From Lepidodermella squamata (lineage: Eukaryota > Gastrotricha), in the NCBI GenBank assembly GCA_047495785.1, contig JBLDXI010000007.1, positions 310,001-374,000 of the forward strand: 64,000 nt of DNA, given 5' to 3'. Position numbers and translations under genes: made by a program. This document shows positions 46,560 to 59,782 of this stretch, piece by piece (position 1 is the first letter of the stretch; every line of letters starts with the position of its first letter). The notes under the pieces are model-generated. The model had not been told where the DNA came from. It saw only the letters and a program-made list of their open reading frames with translations, and made no database searches.

Positions 46560-48180
46560 ATGAAGATAGCTGCTATTCGGTTTTCATTACTGGCCGCTTT
46601 GATTTGTACAATTCATCATATCAAAGGTTCGGCAACTTTATATCAATCAAATTTAGTGATAATTCCTACAATATTTTAGGCGAACAATGCCCGTCCGAAG
46701 AAACTCAAGTTCCGAGAAAGGTCAATTTCGATACCGGGCCGGGCGAGTTCGAACTCATGGAATCTGGCCTACAAATCTACACCCATATCCGCGTATTTTC
46801 ACCTAAAACTCTCTTATTAATGATTTTTCGGCCTTCGTTCTATTTCCCAATAGATCCCATGCGATGGCTGGCTTGAACGTTGGAAGTTCATGGTTGGGCC
46901 CGATCACATTGTAACCGGGTTGCATCTCGGCGTGTTCCGGCCGCGTCAGCCCGATGTTTTCGAGCTTGTAGGCCGGTCGCATTTTGTCATCATGCCAACC
47001 CCGCCTAATACAACGTGGATAAGCCATGCTGTTAAGCAGCGCATAGCCGTCAAAAAAGGCGACTGCCTCGGCATTTTCTACGACAAGTTCGAAACACCCG
47101 CCAAACAATTGACCATCCGGTCGAAACTCCTGCCTGACAGCTATGTTACCCGAAATTTTCCGACTTACGTTCTGGCGATGGATGAAAGCCACCTAGCGCT
47201 GAATAGGACTGTTGACGTTAGCTCTGCTACCCGCGATTTTCGAAGCCCAGCGCTTGCCGCGGTAATTTCCGACTTCGCGCCACTTCCTATGCTATCAGCT
47301 CGAAGTGGCTCGAAAAATAAACAATTTTCGATAACTGCACCTGGCGAGTACTTCAAATCAGTCGAAAAGGCGTTGTTTCAGAAATCCCTCGCCGCAAAAA
47401 CAGCTGCCCAGGCTCAAGACCCGCCCCCGATCGCGCCATTGCTTTCGAAACCCGGCTATATCAACAAATGCGACGGCCCGACAAAGGTCCCATCCGACTT
47501 TGCGAAGCTACCAGTTGAGCGGTATCGATTCGCCGAGACAAGCCTTCAGATTTTCACATCAATGGCCGTTGAATGTGACGGCTATTTATCAGGCTGGCAT
47601 TTCCTAGCTACAAATGACGTAGTTGAAGGTATCCATCTAGCCGTTTTCCGCCGACGAACCTACCAAGCCCCGCATTTGTTGACCCTCGTCGATGAGACTC
47701 ATGTTGTTAATATGAAACCGCCATCACGGGGCGCGAGGGGCTTCTGGGTGACCTATTTACCTGGCAAGCCGTTGTCAGTTAAGGCGGGTGACATTATTGG
47801 ACTTTACTACGACGACTATCAAACGCCGCGAGAGATGGCGTGTATTTTGTCCCAGGCCGATGAGGAACTGGGCATTTTTGGTCGGCCGAAATCTCCTCCA
47901 ACCTACGTTCTCCTTATGGACAGCAATACTCTCAGCGTGAACGGTAAGATGTTTGCTAATTTTTTATATTTAAATTTTAAAATTTTATTAAATTTTTAAA
48001 TATTTAAAAAAAATTCAAATTTTATTCAAATATTTAATTTTTTAATTTAATTTTTTTTTAAATTTCCCATTTATAGATACCGTTGACATTCGAGATGCGG
48101 CGAAAACTCACCGCCTTCCAGCTCTCTCGGCTACAATTGAGCCAATTGGCTATTTTCGCGGCAGGAGAATCATGAAATAA
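46560..48180 (+). CDS. G16: secreted protein, 2 AD domains, no C-terminal cysteine domain
   Basis: Exons: 46560-46626, 46680-46792, 46854-47943, 48077-48180. The signal peptide is MKIAAIRFSLLAALICTIHH. AD1 has ESGLQIY, PCDG, GLHLGVFR, GDCLGIFYD, TYVLAMD and FRSPALAAVI. A linker of about 55 residues follows. AD2 has ETSLQIF, ECDG, GWHFLA, GIHLAVFR, GDIIGLYYDD, TYVLLMD and HRLPALSATI. A 1,090-bp exon spans most of AD1, the linker and nearly all of AD2; all internal introns there are missing. The stop TAA follows soon after AD2. AATAAA is at 48378-48383. It sits between the Kunitz-type and Cys10-type parts of the array. Confidence 0.85.
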
Positions 48181-49905
48181 CGTTTAAACTTCAGCTTTAA
48201 TAGTCCTTTTTAACAATAATATTGTGGCTATTTATTTACATATTATAACGAAGCAAAAATCTGTCTTGCTCACGGTGAGAGAAACAAATCGATCAATGAC
48301 TTTCTACTCGAAACTTGTAGATAGCTACTTTATCAGTCCAAATTTAATAACAATCAACCAAAAAAGCTTGGGAAAAGAATAAAAATTTGTTTCGCATGAA
48401 AAAAAGTTTCTTTTTATTATCGCATTTCAAGTACCTTTCCCGCGGAATTTCTGAGCGACGCCGGCGAAAAACAATTTTTATTAATAGAATAAACATTCAG
48501 GCGACTTGAAATAAAAACGGCGCAGAATGTGCGTTAAGTCGAAATATAAAAATAATGAATAAAAACAGGCTCAAGTGTCTGCGAGGTGTGTAACCCTTTG
48601 TTATGGAAGCAACGGGGCCAGAAAACAATAAAACCGCGTTTTGTGTGTTCGCCGTTTTCGCGCGACGGAAGAGCCGGCGCGCGCCTTTTCTTCTATTGCC
48701 TTGCTAATTTCATCTATCGACAGGTACCACAGGTATTCGGAACGGCGCATGAGCAGGAAAAATAACAAAATTATAACTAATAACACGGCCTTTTTTCAAG
48801 CTCTCACGACTCGAAAACCAGGTAAATATCACTGAATGTATAATATAACAATGATGCACTATTAATTTGTATATTTGTTCTGCGCTTATGTGTATATATC
48901 AATAATTATATTAGCAGCTAAAATAAGTATTGTCGTTGCGCATCATTTTTGTTGTCCGGCCCTATACCTGAGAAGCATCGACCATTCACTGTTAATATTG
49001 CATTGAAAATACACAAGTTGTGGATAGATTATTTGCGCAAAAAGAAATAAGTTGTATTGAGCGAGCGCGCAGGCCTCTCGCGCCCATCGAAGCGCGAGTA
49101 AAAACGAACGTGAAAAACGGCGCGGTAATAACTTGTTTCGCATAATAAATATCGCCTTCTTCAGCCTCTCCTGCTCCTTCATCTCGCGCCATCATTATCA
49201 GCATCTTCACAGCGACTGTCGTAGTCTTTCTCGCGCACGTTTTAATTATTGATAATCTACCCAGATTTTTCGCAGCAATTTAACCGGCAAACAAACGCCC
49301 TAATGTAAACACAACACGCGGTGGGACAAAAATTTCGCCCGCACCCTATTGAAAACATCTCACGTCGCGTCTTCTTGTTTTGCTTCATTGCCTCCGCGAG
49401 AGAAAATTCGGCAAGCTCGGCTGCGTAAAAAAAATTCAATTTTCATTAAAGTTTCGCCCTAATATACCTGTTGGCGGGTTTCAATGAGATGACTCCTGCT
49501 TGCAGGTTAATTTTGAAAATTACACGCGCATTGTTTGTTTGTCGCGCTCATATCGATATGATAAAACTTAATATTTCGCCAGCTCGGAAGTTGCGCGCTT
49601 TTGTTGTTTGATCCCGTTTTTGTTGACAGACTCCGATTTTATGCACCGCGGTTAACTTCCGACTCGGATGAATCAGCTTTCATCTATCAGCTGGTAAATA
49701 AAAGGGATTGCCCCATCTCATCCCCAAATAAATGCATAATCACGCAATGGCCAACTTTTTTCTTTGATTTTTTCGTATGCATTACTAATTATAAAAATGC
49801 ATATTTTATAACATTTTATTTGTCAACAGCAATTCACCGCTCTCACGAAATTTGACGCAATTTAATTCTTATTCAGGCTCTTTTTTACATGAAAGATATA
49901 AAATC
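48181..49905. other. Intergenic region G16-G17
   Basis: About 1.7 kb, AT-rich with GCGCGC patches. It contains the G16 AATAAA and no convincing exon on either strand. Confidence 0.55.
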
Positions 49906-52900
49906 ATGCGATCAAGTTTTTACCTGTTTGTCATATTCATGACTTTCGGCAGAAGGGCCCAAGCTACACAGTCTATAGGTAAGCTAGACCATCGTAGGTT
50001 TCTCAAAAAATTTAAATATTTTTTAAATAAAGAAACGGTTAAAGCTTGCTCGCTAAATGAGTCATCCGTCCCTTCTAACTACACCCGATATGAGGGAGCA
50101 AGGTATCCTTTTACGGAAGCCGCTCTTCAATTATACACACATCTTCAGGTATATGAAAACTATCTCTAATTTCCTAATTAATTTAATTTCAATTAATCAG
50201 GTTAGCTGTGATGGTCAACTCGTAGAATGGCAGTTTGCGACCCGAAATAAGTTGGTCTACGGCCTTCATCTTGGCGTTTTCCGCCTTAATACGGGCGAAG
50301 TTTACTCTCTAGTCAACTCGACCTACATCCGCCTTAATGCTGTCCGCAGTTCAAAGCCTGGCCCGCAGTGGGTCAGTTTTGTCCCAGCAGAGCCGTTCCC
50401 TGTCCGTAAGGGCGACATCCTCGGCATATTTTACGACAAATTTCGAACACCGAAAAAGTTACTAACCATCATAAACGCAGGTCCTCAAACCCGCGAGGAA
50501 AGGCCTAATACGTTTGTTTTCCCCGTTGGGTTGACTGAAATGCCGGCGACTTATCGCGATTTCGAAAGTTTGAAACTCCGCATTTCGAAAGCAACAGCCT
50601 TCGAGTACCGGGACCCGGCGTTAACTGCGATTATCAAGCATAACGTGGCTGTTCCTAGGTCGGCGAACAGGCCTGTCGCTGCCCCTGTAGCACCTCGAAA
50701 GCCAGTGCTGAGATCGACAAAATCTACAACCACTACCACTACTACTTCAGTAGCTACAAGATCTAGAAGGCTACGGAAGACGACTACAACTTCATCGACC
50801 ACTACTCAAGTACCTTACGAGTGTTCTGCTAAGGACGAAATCGTTAGCCCATTCGGCAAGTCGTTTGCCAGTATGAGCACGACAGCGTTTCCTTTCCTCG
50901 AATCTGGATTGCATGTCTTTCAAGAGTTGCGAGTACCATGCCGTGCTTATTTAGTCGAATGGACTTTTTTGATCCCGCAGCGGCATCGGATGGTCGATGA
51001 CCTCCACCTAGCCGTATTCCGACCGACTGATGCGATGAATACAGGGTTTAGAATCGTAGGTGCGACGCATATCCCGCCGCTTCCGCTAGATCGGTCTAAA
51101 TCTGGAGATTGGCTGTCATTTGTCCTCTCCCCGCAGCAACGGATTCTTGTGACGAAAGGCGATTATCTCGGCTTCTACTACACTCAGTTCAGCACAGTTT
51201 CAAAGGCGTTAACAATCCTTACCACGAATGAAGTTGGAAATTCGAATGCTACAACTTGGGTGTTTGAGTACGACAATAGGACCCTTTCAGCGGCTAGCGC
51301 TCGGGAAATAACGTTGAATGCTCAAAAAGCGGATAAAACCAAACGAAGGCCAGCTCTTATTGCCAAGTTGAGCTTTGATCTTCAATCAGCGACGGTACCT
51401 TCGAGTGATACGACTACGATGGAGCTGTCGATAAATTCGAGAGTTCCAGGCAGAAGGCGGCGGCCTACGTCGACATTGGAGCCTGTAACCTCACCCACCA
51501 CTACCCCAACGACTAAAACAACTACAATCAAAAAGATGACAACCCCAGAGCCGCAACATATGGTTAGGATTTAGCTTCTAATATAGATTATTTTAATTTC
51601 AATTTTGTTTAGAAATTTTTGAATGTCGTTGATAAAGGTAGAACGATCTGCAGCTTTTATCGAACGACTACGACGATTGTAGGCTTTTTTAAGGTGGCTC
51701 AAGACTAGGCATAAAGTTCGTTTTTTTCAGCTCGAGTTTAGTACGGAAGACGAATGCATTGACTTCGCTGGGGATAATCAAAAAGAGTGCAATGGTCTTG
51801 ATAACAGTTTTGGGGCCTGCGTTGCAACCTCAGCAGACTGCGGTCGAATCAAATCAACCCTGGTAACGCAATTATCTATCCCTATTAATATATATCTTTA
51901 TAATTTCCTATTTTTTAAAGTATGCACGGCACGATTCGAGCGGAGATTGTCAAAGCAGTGTCGACAGTTATTTCAATTCTTGCATCCATCGAAATGCGAA
52001 AACAGGCACTACGTACTGCGCCCCGCTTGTTCACGGGTCTTTGGGTTGCTTTGTCAACGAAGACATGTGCCAAAGGGCTGGCAACGCGTCCATACCTCCC
52101 CTCGAAAAGCCGCTGAAAGCTAAACCCCGAAGAAGTCGAATTATAACCGCGAATACCAATGTAAATTTAAGGATTTTCTAATAGGTAATTCCTAATTAAT
52201 AGAAAATTCTTATTCCAGGTCTATATGAATGTAATGGAGAAGGGAAAAACGATTTGCAGCTATCATCCTTCAGCAACCACCATAGTAGGCTATATTTCAA
52301 TTTTATGAAATTAAAAATGGCGGAATTTTTCCATTCAGTACACCTTCGCAACATTGGATAACTGTCTATTCTTTGTTGGGGTGAGTTTTCGATTTGGATT
52401 GGCCTTAATTTTTCCAAATTTTTTTGTTCATTGAAATAGAACAACACAAAGATGTGCGAAGAGGAGATATCTGGCCTAACAATTTGCGTTGATAAGAAAG
52501 CGGAATGCAGTTTGCTTCAATTGAAAACGGTAACGTGACTTGAAAATCCGGCAAAATTATCGATGATTTTAAATGAAATTTAGACTGAAATTTTTGATAC
52601 TTCGGAGGAATGTTATGCTGAAATCGATAGTTACCACAACTCGTGTTTGCACTCCGACGATGAAACTGGCGACATCTTCTGCTCCCCGGTGATGTATCAC
52701 GCAGAGGTAGCACCTATAGCCCTAAATTAATCACCCTTTTCCTAATTTTTCATTCAAGGTTTGCTACATCGACAATGCGGCTTGTTTGCTGGATAGACAA
52801 AGCCGGCTGATATCCGGAAATCGAGCAGCTGAATTGAATAAAACATCCCACAAGTCGTCTAAAAGATTGAAAACAGGCGAGACTGACCTTAGCAGTCAAG

Positions 52901-53641
52901 ATTTCCAAGCAACACAGATAACCTATTTAAACCTAATCTCTCGAGGAATAACTGTTTGCGAAGCTAAAAGTAGCAACGCGACCTTGGTAAGCTGAAGAAA
53001 AAAATTATTGAAATTTTGACCTCTCCTTTCGCAGACAACTTTTGCAGATCTCCAAAGCTGTTTAGACTTCTCTGGGGTATGTTCTTTTAGCATTCGTTTT
53101 TTTCTTGATTTTCTTGCCAATTTTATAGGACAACAGAAAAGTTTGCGGGGAAATAAATGGCGATTTCGGAGCTTGTGTTGACAGTAAAGCTGACTGTACG
53201 ATTATTGGTGCAATGCCGGTAAGATTTGACCCAGGTTAAATTTGAAAATTTTCAATTCTTTTTAATTTTTGTAGTTCCGAACTCATCCTACTAACACTGA
53301 TTGTGCTGCAGAGGTTGACAAGTATTACGTGAGTGAATGGTTTTGTTCGCCGTAAAATTTGACCCATTTTTTAATGAATAGGCCACGTGCATCCAGGTCA
53401 AGCCAGATGGCAAATGGTTCTGCTCAACAATGGCGAAAGACTCTATTGTATGTGTATCATCACAATTATTTACACAGATATTTTTTTCATCATAATGTAC
53501 CTATCTATCTTGCAGAGTTGTTATCAAAGCGATGTAACTTGCCAGGCTGCGTTCGAACAAGCGCATAACCGCAGCATGATGCATGGGAAAAGTCCGGCGA
53601 ATAGTCTATCATTTTTAACGGCATTTTTTCGGCACCGCTGA
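49906..53641 (+). CDS. G17: secreted protein, 2 AD domains + Thr linkers + 3 Cys10 modules
   Basis: Exons: 49906-49978, about 50033-50148, 50201-51562, 51613-51678, 51731-51862, 51921-52160, 52219-52284, 52339-52380, 52440-52529, 52584-52706, 52759-52986, 53035-53076, 53129-53218, 53275-53328, 53382-53447, 53516-53641. The signal peptide is MRSSFYLFVIFMTFGRRAQA. A 1,362-bp exon encodes AD1 (CDGQLVEW, GLHLGVFR, GDILGIFYD, YRDPALTAII), a Thr linker, AD2 (RAYLVEW, DLHLAVFR, GDYLGFYY, TWVFEYD, RRPALIAKL) and a second Thr linker. The remaining exons are all phase 0 and make three copies of a ten-Cys module, each starting LN[VL]-x3-G-x-T-x-C. I do not recognise the module. Intron 1 has no stop, so retention would keep the frame. 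Confidence 0.8.
51613..53641 (+). other. Triple Cys10 module region of G17
   Basis: Three copies of about 110-150 residues. Each has ten Cys in the order T-x-C; C-x-x-F-x-G; a lone C; CV; DC; C-x-x-x-[VI]D-x-Y; [ST]C[IL]; [FY]CS or YCA; [CV]C[YF]; and C. The order and exon borders also hold in G18 (55780-56261), G19 (58890-59628) and G20 (61470-62234). An even Cys count suggests five disulfides per module, which is an inference. Confidence 0.75.
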
Positions 53642-54175
53642 TGAGGGACGAAAAGTGGAATATTCAAACACCTGTTGTGATAAAGAAATGCTCGAAAACA
53701 TGCCGTATGTAAATACGTTTCGTGGCCGGAATAATTATTCTCTCAAAACTTTTGTACGAAAAACGCGTATATCTTTTCATAATCTTAATCGATTCATAAT
53801 CGTTGGAGAAAGCGGAAATTTTTCATTAAAACCAGCGTTGTTTTTGCTACTTGTGTTGCTGTTTTGTTTGTATAATCTTGTGGCAACGACGTGTTAAGAG
53901 CGGAGACACCAAGCTCGAGTCAGCCATTTTGATAGTACTAAGAAAGATTACACGGAAAATGATGAGGGTTTCAAGTGACAGCCGCAGAAAATATGCGTCG
54001 ACTGCGTATTTGTTTTTGAATTTCAGACGCGGCACCACTTAACAGCTTTAACAGACAATGCAGCGAGCCGGCAAAAAGCCCCGAAGCGCGCCACGCGACG
54101 CCACTCGCTCGCTCATCGCCGCCTTATCCATGTACAGGCCATTTTACACGCTACATTATTTCCGCCGCCGAAATC
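53642..54175. other. Intergenic region G17-G18
   Basis: About 530 bp; no clear AATAAA for G17 and no exon seen. Confidence 0.5.
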
Positions 54176-56261
54176 ATGCCGTATCAAGTTGAACTAATTT
54201 ACTGCATCCTGTTGCCGTTGCTAGGGCTGGTCTCTTTGATTAAAGGAGAAGTCTGCTCATCACCCGACGGCACCCTCGTGCCAAGGGAGTACAACCGCAC
54301 CATCGTCCTAGGCCGGCATCAATACATCGAGCCGTACCTGCAGATCTACACGAACCGCAAGGTTGAATGCGACGGATTTTTGTCCGAGTGGCAATTTGTG
54401 GCTCGCAATAAAATCGTCTACGCGCTTCATATGGCCGTTTTCCGCCAGGAGAACTCAACAGCGCTATTCCGCCTCATCAACTCGACCTTCATCCCGCTGA
54501 GCGCTGTTCGAAATTACAAGGGCCGCCCGACGTGGGTGAGCCACAAGCTCAGCGATCCGATCCCAGTTAAAACCGGCGACTATCTCGGCGTTTTCTACGA
54601 AAAATTAGACGTGCCTCAGAAGCTGTTGACAATCATTACCCGGTCGACTGGTAACGGCATTGAACCGAACAAAATTCAGAACACGTATTTGATCCCTACT
54701 AGTAATCAAAAGTTGAGCGCAGAATCAGCTGGGCCTAATTACGTTATTGATGTTAGAGCTGATAATACTTTGTTCGAAGATCGCGAACCTGCGTTATCTG
54801 CTATCATCTCACGGGTGAGAAGTGTTCGTAATGACGTAGTCGCTGGTCCGAAATCTCCGCTGGCGGAGGTTTTCCCATTCAGGCTGCTAGGCCCGGCTTT
54901 TGACAACGACCCAAGCCTTGGAACTCTTAGCGCTGGTACGGAAACTTGCTCACCCTCCTCCGGATCTTCGTTCGTCTCGGCTTTCAGAGGAATGAAGCTG
55001 GTTTTTGGTGACCATAGGTATTACCCATCTCTCGAAGCTGGAATGCACATCTTCGAAGAACTTCGAGTAGGTTCCCCCTTAAATTTAATATTCAAAATTA
55101 ATTGTTAAATTTGTTAGGTTCCATGCAAAGGATTTTTATTAGAATGGAACTTTCTAGCCCCAAGCACCGACCATCACTTTATGTACGGGTTGAACCTGGC
55201 AGTTTTCCGCCCGGTCGATAAATCAATGACAGCTTTCAGAGTCATTAATGAAACGAGGATCGGAGTTGCCCGCATCACGCCGACAATTGCCGGTAAATGG
55301 GTTGCCTACACCCTGCCGGCTGATAAACGCCTACCAGTTGAAGCTGGCGATTACCTAGGATTCTTTTACAATCAATTCAAAACTATGTCCCACTTCCTTA
55401 CCGTCGCGACAAGCAATGACGATCTCGGGAATAATTTCAGAACTTGGGTGTTCGAATACGATAAGAGGACAATCGAAAGTCCTATGTCAAATCGTAATTT
55501 AGTTTTTTTTACTCAAAATTCAAGTTGTTATATCGATTTTTAGGGACGGTTTACTCTAAAGAGGCAATCAAAACCCGCCGCCGGCCGGCTTTAGCTGCCA
55601 AGGTTGGATTGCCGAGTGGGGGCCGAACCGACCTGGTCTCCATCGAGACCACGAAGGTGCCTGAAATAACCAGCATGCGGACGGTTAGAACATCGACGAC
55701 AACGGCTGGTACGACCACGGTCACTAAAATGACAACGACCCGAACCCGCATCCGGTTGAACGTGATTGGCTCTGGAAAAACGACATGCACCGCCTCGAGA
55801 ACCAACACTTCAATCGTGAGTGCATTGAAATTATTCGAAAAATTCAATAATTTATTTAAAAATTTCAAATAGTTCGAGTTCGAAAATCCTGAACAGTGCA
55901 AAATTTTCACTGGTGACAATAGACGTGAGTGCAAAATTGAAGCGGCTGCGGATGGCAGTGGCTACGGCATTTGTGTATCCACCCTGGCTGATTGCGAGAG
56001 AATAGGCGGCGAGAATGTGAAATTGCACCGCGTCGCCACGCTTTGTTACGCTGTTGTTAACCGCAATTACGTAAGAATCCAGCTTAAAAAAATTACAATT
56101 TTGCTGACTCATTTTATATTTTGCAGAGATCATGCCTTCATGAAGATGCTGAACAACAAATGTACTGCTCACCTGTCTCGGCTAAATCTCTACGCTGCTT
56201 CCCGAAAAACTCTGAATGTCAAGAATTTATCAATAATAACTTTTATGCTTATGATACTTGA
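54176..56261 (+). CDS. G18: secreted protein, 2 AD domains + Thr linker + 1 Cys10 module
   Basis: Exons: 54176-55066, 55118-55493, 55544-55815, 55873-56070, 56127-56261. The signal peptide is MPYQVELIYCILLPLLGLVSLIKG. The first exon (891 bp) holds signal peptide, all of AD1 (LQIY, ECDG, EWQFVARN, ALHMAVFR, LINSTFI, GDYLGVFYE, DREPALSAII) and the start of AD2. AD2 has GMHIFEELR, PCKGFLLEW, GLNLAVFR, GDYLGFFYN, TWVFEYD and RRPALAAKV. The Cys10 module starts LNVIGSGKTTC and runs in only three exons, with the inner introns absent, to the final CQEF...DT and TGA. AATAAA is at 56292-56297. Confidence 0.84.
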
Positions 56262-56583
56262 TATTATATATATTAAAAATTTAATAATTATAATAAATGT
56301 GCAAAAACGTCTTTAAATGGTTACAAAGTGTTTTTATCGTCAAGTCTCATTGAGGTAAAAAAAAAGACGAACACTTGGCTGGCTGGCTTCTTTGAGATGA
56401 AATGTTCTAATTTTGTGCCGGCGGCCGAATTTTCACGCGTCCCATTGTTTTAGGTAAGCATGCCTTTTGTGTACCCGTCGTTAGCAAGAGCTTCCTGCTC
56501 GATTGTTATCAAAACTGCAAACAACATCATTTATGACCGAGTCGGGTATGCGCAACATAAGCGCATAGCACGGCCTCAAAAAT
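56262..56583. other. Short intergenic region G18-G19
   Basis: AATAAA for G18 at 56292-56297 and the presumed G19 promoter; nothing else seen. Confidence 0.5.
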
Positions 56584-59500
56584 ATGACGAGAGACTTTCG
56601 GATTATCTGGCTATTTTTAGCCTCATGTCTAGCCATCAATGCTCAAGATTTAGGTAATTTTCCTATCACGGAAATTTACCAATAATTTTCAATTTCGTTT
56701 CAGACGAAACGTGCCCCCGAAGTGGCACCCTAGTTCCCCCTGCGGGCCTTTTCGAGCCGAAATTTTATAAAATATCCGACGCTGGTCTTCAAATATTCAC
56801 CAATCGAAGAGTTATTGCTATTTACATCTGCGTAGGAATTTTTTGTAATTTTATGCCTTTCAGATTCCTTGCGATGGCGATTTGAATGAATGGAAATTTG
56901 TGGTAGAAAAAAACTTCACGTATCGCTTGTATCTGGCCGTATTTCGGGCGATGGATATCCTGCCGAGCGGCGAGATCGCTAAGTTTCGACTTGTTGGCCA
57001 GACGAATCTTTCGGCTATCACCGCCATAAAAATTCCACAGCCTTCAAATGAAACAAAATTTTGGACAAATTTCTACCCGAAAATTCTTATACCTGTCAGA
57101 CAAGGAGATTACCTCGGCATTTACTACCAAAAATTCAGCTCAAGCCATAAATTGTTGACCATTTTGAATGCGCGGATGAAACGAGAGGCCACTCGCGATT
57201 GCGCTCGAAAAGGCGTTACTTACGTATGGCAAGCCGATGCAAATGATACGAGCATCAATGAGCCCGCTTTAGTTTCTGCATCGTGTGAATTTCGCGAGCC
57301 TGCTCTTGCTGCTATCATTAGGTTTTTTTACTTATAAGCTTTCCGAAATGTTTTACATGGGGTATTTGTTGAATAGTGGGGTTCCAGTGGTAAAAACACG
57401 TGCCCCTCCGACAATTCCCACAACATCTACTACGACAACTACGACGACTTCCACGCCAACAACTACTACTACAACAAGAACAACAACTACAACGACCCCT
57501 CCAACAACTCCTCCGGAATACACCACGTTCGTTTCATAGTGAAGTTATTCGAATATCGAATAGCAGGATCCTGAATGAAAGCCAATGATTGATCAGAAAC
57601 AAAAACGGATGAAAATTCGGGTTCTTAGCTTGTGAAATCCCCTCAATTAGGGCCCTGAGAAGGACTGGGGAATGTTAATTAATTAATTTTAACATTTTTC
57701 CAGTAGATGTGTTTCGTTGTTACAGGAATTTTTTAATATGAAATTCGCTTTTTCAAAATGTTATTAGTCCAACGAATTAATTTATTGACCTTTTTACTAT
57801 GATATAGAGATGTAAATGGGAATGCTGTGTCAACCCGTACACCAAGACTGCCGAGGACGACTACTACTACGACCACTTCTACGACAACGACGACTACGAC
57901 TACAGAAACAATGTCAACAACAACCAGGCGTAAGAGTCATTTTTCAAATGTCTTCTATTATTTTGTGACACGAGATTGTTCTGTCAGCTAAATGTTCAGA
58001 AAAAGATAGCTTGATTGATCCGTTGGATAAAGAATCGCAAGATCAGTGGCAAAATCCGTCTTACTTCAAGTTTCGCGAGGGCGGCCTTCAAATTTTCAAC
58101 AAGTTGAAGGTTCCTTGTAACGGCTATTTGGTCGAGTGGATATTTTTGATACCTAAAAACCTCGAGGTTATCTCCAATTTAACGCTTGCCGCTTTTCGCC
58201 TCAATCAAACTTCAATGGAATTCGAAGTCGTCGGCTCAAATCCCTTGCCTTACATTGCCTTGAAAGTCGCTAAAACTGACAAATTTGCAGGGCTCGTTAC
58301 TTATAGCCTTCCAAGGCAGAAGCAATTCTACGTTGAAAAAGATGACCTCCTCGGTAAGAAATATTATAATAGAGACATTCGAGCATATGCCTCCTATTTT
58401 TTTTGATCAGGCTATTATTACGATCGATTCGCTTCCAATCTTTTCAATCTTTCTATCATATCGAACCCAGCGCGTGATCGAAGCGAGGCGTCAAAGACTT
58501 GGGTCTTCCAATTAGGCGCTAAGGAGTTGAATGAACAAAACAGTTACGAACCACTTTAAACTGGGACACTGAATTTGAACTATATTTACTCCAGGAACCC
58601 TGCCGTTAAGTGACGCTATTGAATCGTTCCGGTTGCCAGCATTGCGTGCGAAAGTTAACATTGAGCCTAGGTATAAGACGTGTCCCTATACAGCTATAAT
58701 CATCAAAAATGATTGAAATTTCAAAAAGGGTGACTCGGCCGGTCAGGTCGACTACCACGGCAACCCCAACGACAACAACCCCAGACATTTTTGCGCCAGT
58801 AACCAAGTTCCGCCGCACGACGTTTTGGCCAACAATACCAGGTGTAACCCCACCAAGAACGACCCTGCCTCCAGATGCGGTTTATTTCAACGTGTTGGCT
58901 CGCGGCCAAGCAGAATGTGGCTTCACCCAGGACAGCTCGACCTTGGTTGAATATTACTTTTGACAGCAAAATTCTTATACATATTTTTTCAGGTTGCTTT
59001 TGACACTGCTGAGCAATGCCAGAAATTCATCGGGGTGAGTTTTTCATAAAATCATAGTTAGCTCTCACTTTACATTTACTTGACGGAATAGAATCAAAAG
59101 TATCAGTGCAGAGGTCCACGAAGTGTATTCAGCGTTTGCGTTGACTTTACGGCTGATTGCTCATTCCTGATGGAGGGAGCCGAAGTGGTTAGTTTGAAAT
59201 TAACAATTTTGCCGTTCCCAAGTCAAATTTTCATCTTACAGAATAAAAATTACAAAAACTCGTCGGAATGCTTCACAGACATAGCTGCGAGTCAGGTAAA
59301 TTTACCTTATTTCTACGCATTAATTATTAACATGAGAATTTATCTATATCATAACAGCCGACTTGTCTTCATATCAGCAATACTGTGAGCATTTTACAAC
59401 CGCAATTTTACTGATGTTATAAGTTGAAATTTTCTCAGGGTCAAAAATTCTGCTCAACACTGAAAACGACTGCTCTGGTAATAACAATTTAGATATCTTT

Positions 59501-59628
59501 TTAACTTAATGACTCGATTCGAATGCATTTATCAGGCTTGCTACGCTAGCTATAGAATGTGTCAGCGTGCCGTCACCGGAATCCGAATGTCAGCGAAAGC
59601 AGCAAGCTCTTTCATAAAAATAGCTTGA
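56584..59628 (+). CDS. G19: secreted protein, 2 AD domains + Thr linkers + 1 Cys10 module
   Basis: Exons: 56584-56653, 56704-56810, 56861-57321, 57377-57526, 57808-57929, 57988-58353, 58411-58542, 58595-58670, 58729-58945, 58993-59034, 59092-59187, 59242-59295, 59358-59384, 59439-59477, 59536-59628. The signal peptide is MTRDFRIIWLFLASCLAINA. AD1 has AGLQIF, PCDG, LYLAVFR, GDYLGIYYQ and FREPALAAII. A Thr linker is split by a 281-bp intron; the exon before it would meet TAG at 57537 if unspliced, giving a short form. AD2 has EGGLQIF, PCNGYLVEW, DDLLGYYYD, TWVFQL and FRLPALRAKV. The Cys10 module is in seven phase-0 exons, two of them only 27 and 39 bp. AATAAA is at 59713-59718. Confidence 0.78.
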
Positions 59629-59782
59629 AACAGCGCACTTGAAGCCACTTTTGTGCGGGAAAATTATCATTATTTACATAAGCATATAATCGCTTTGTTA
59701 TAATTATTGAGAAATAAAGAAGCTTTTTCATATACTCGGAAGTGGAATATCTTGAAAGAAGAGCAGTTTTAATTTTGTGAAC

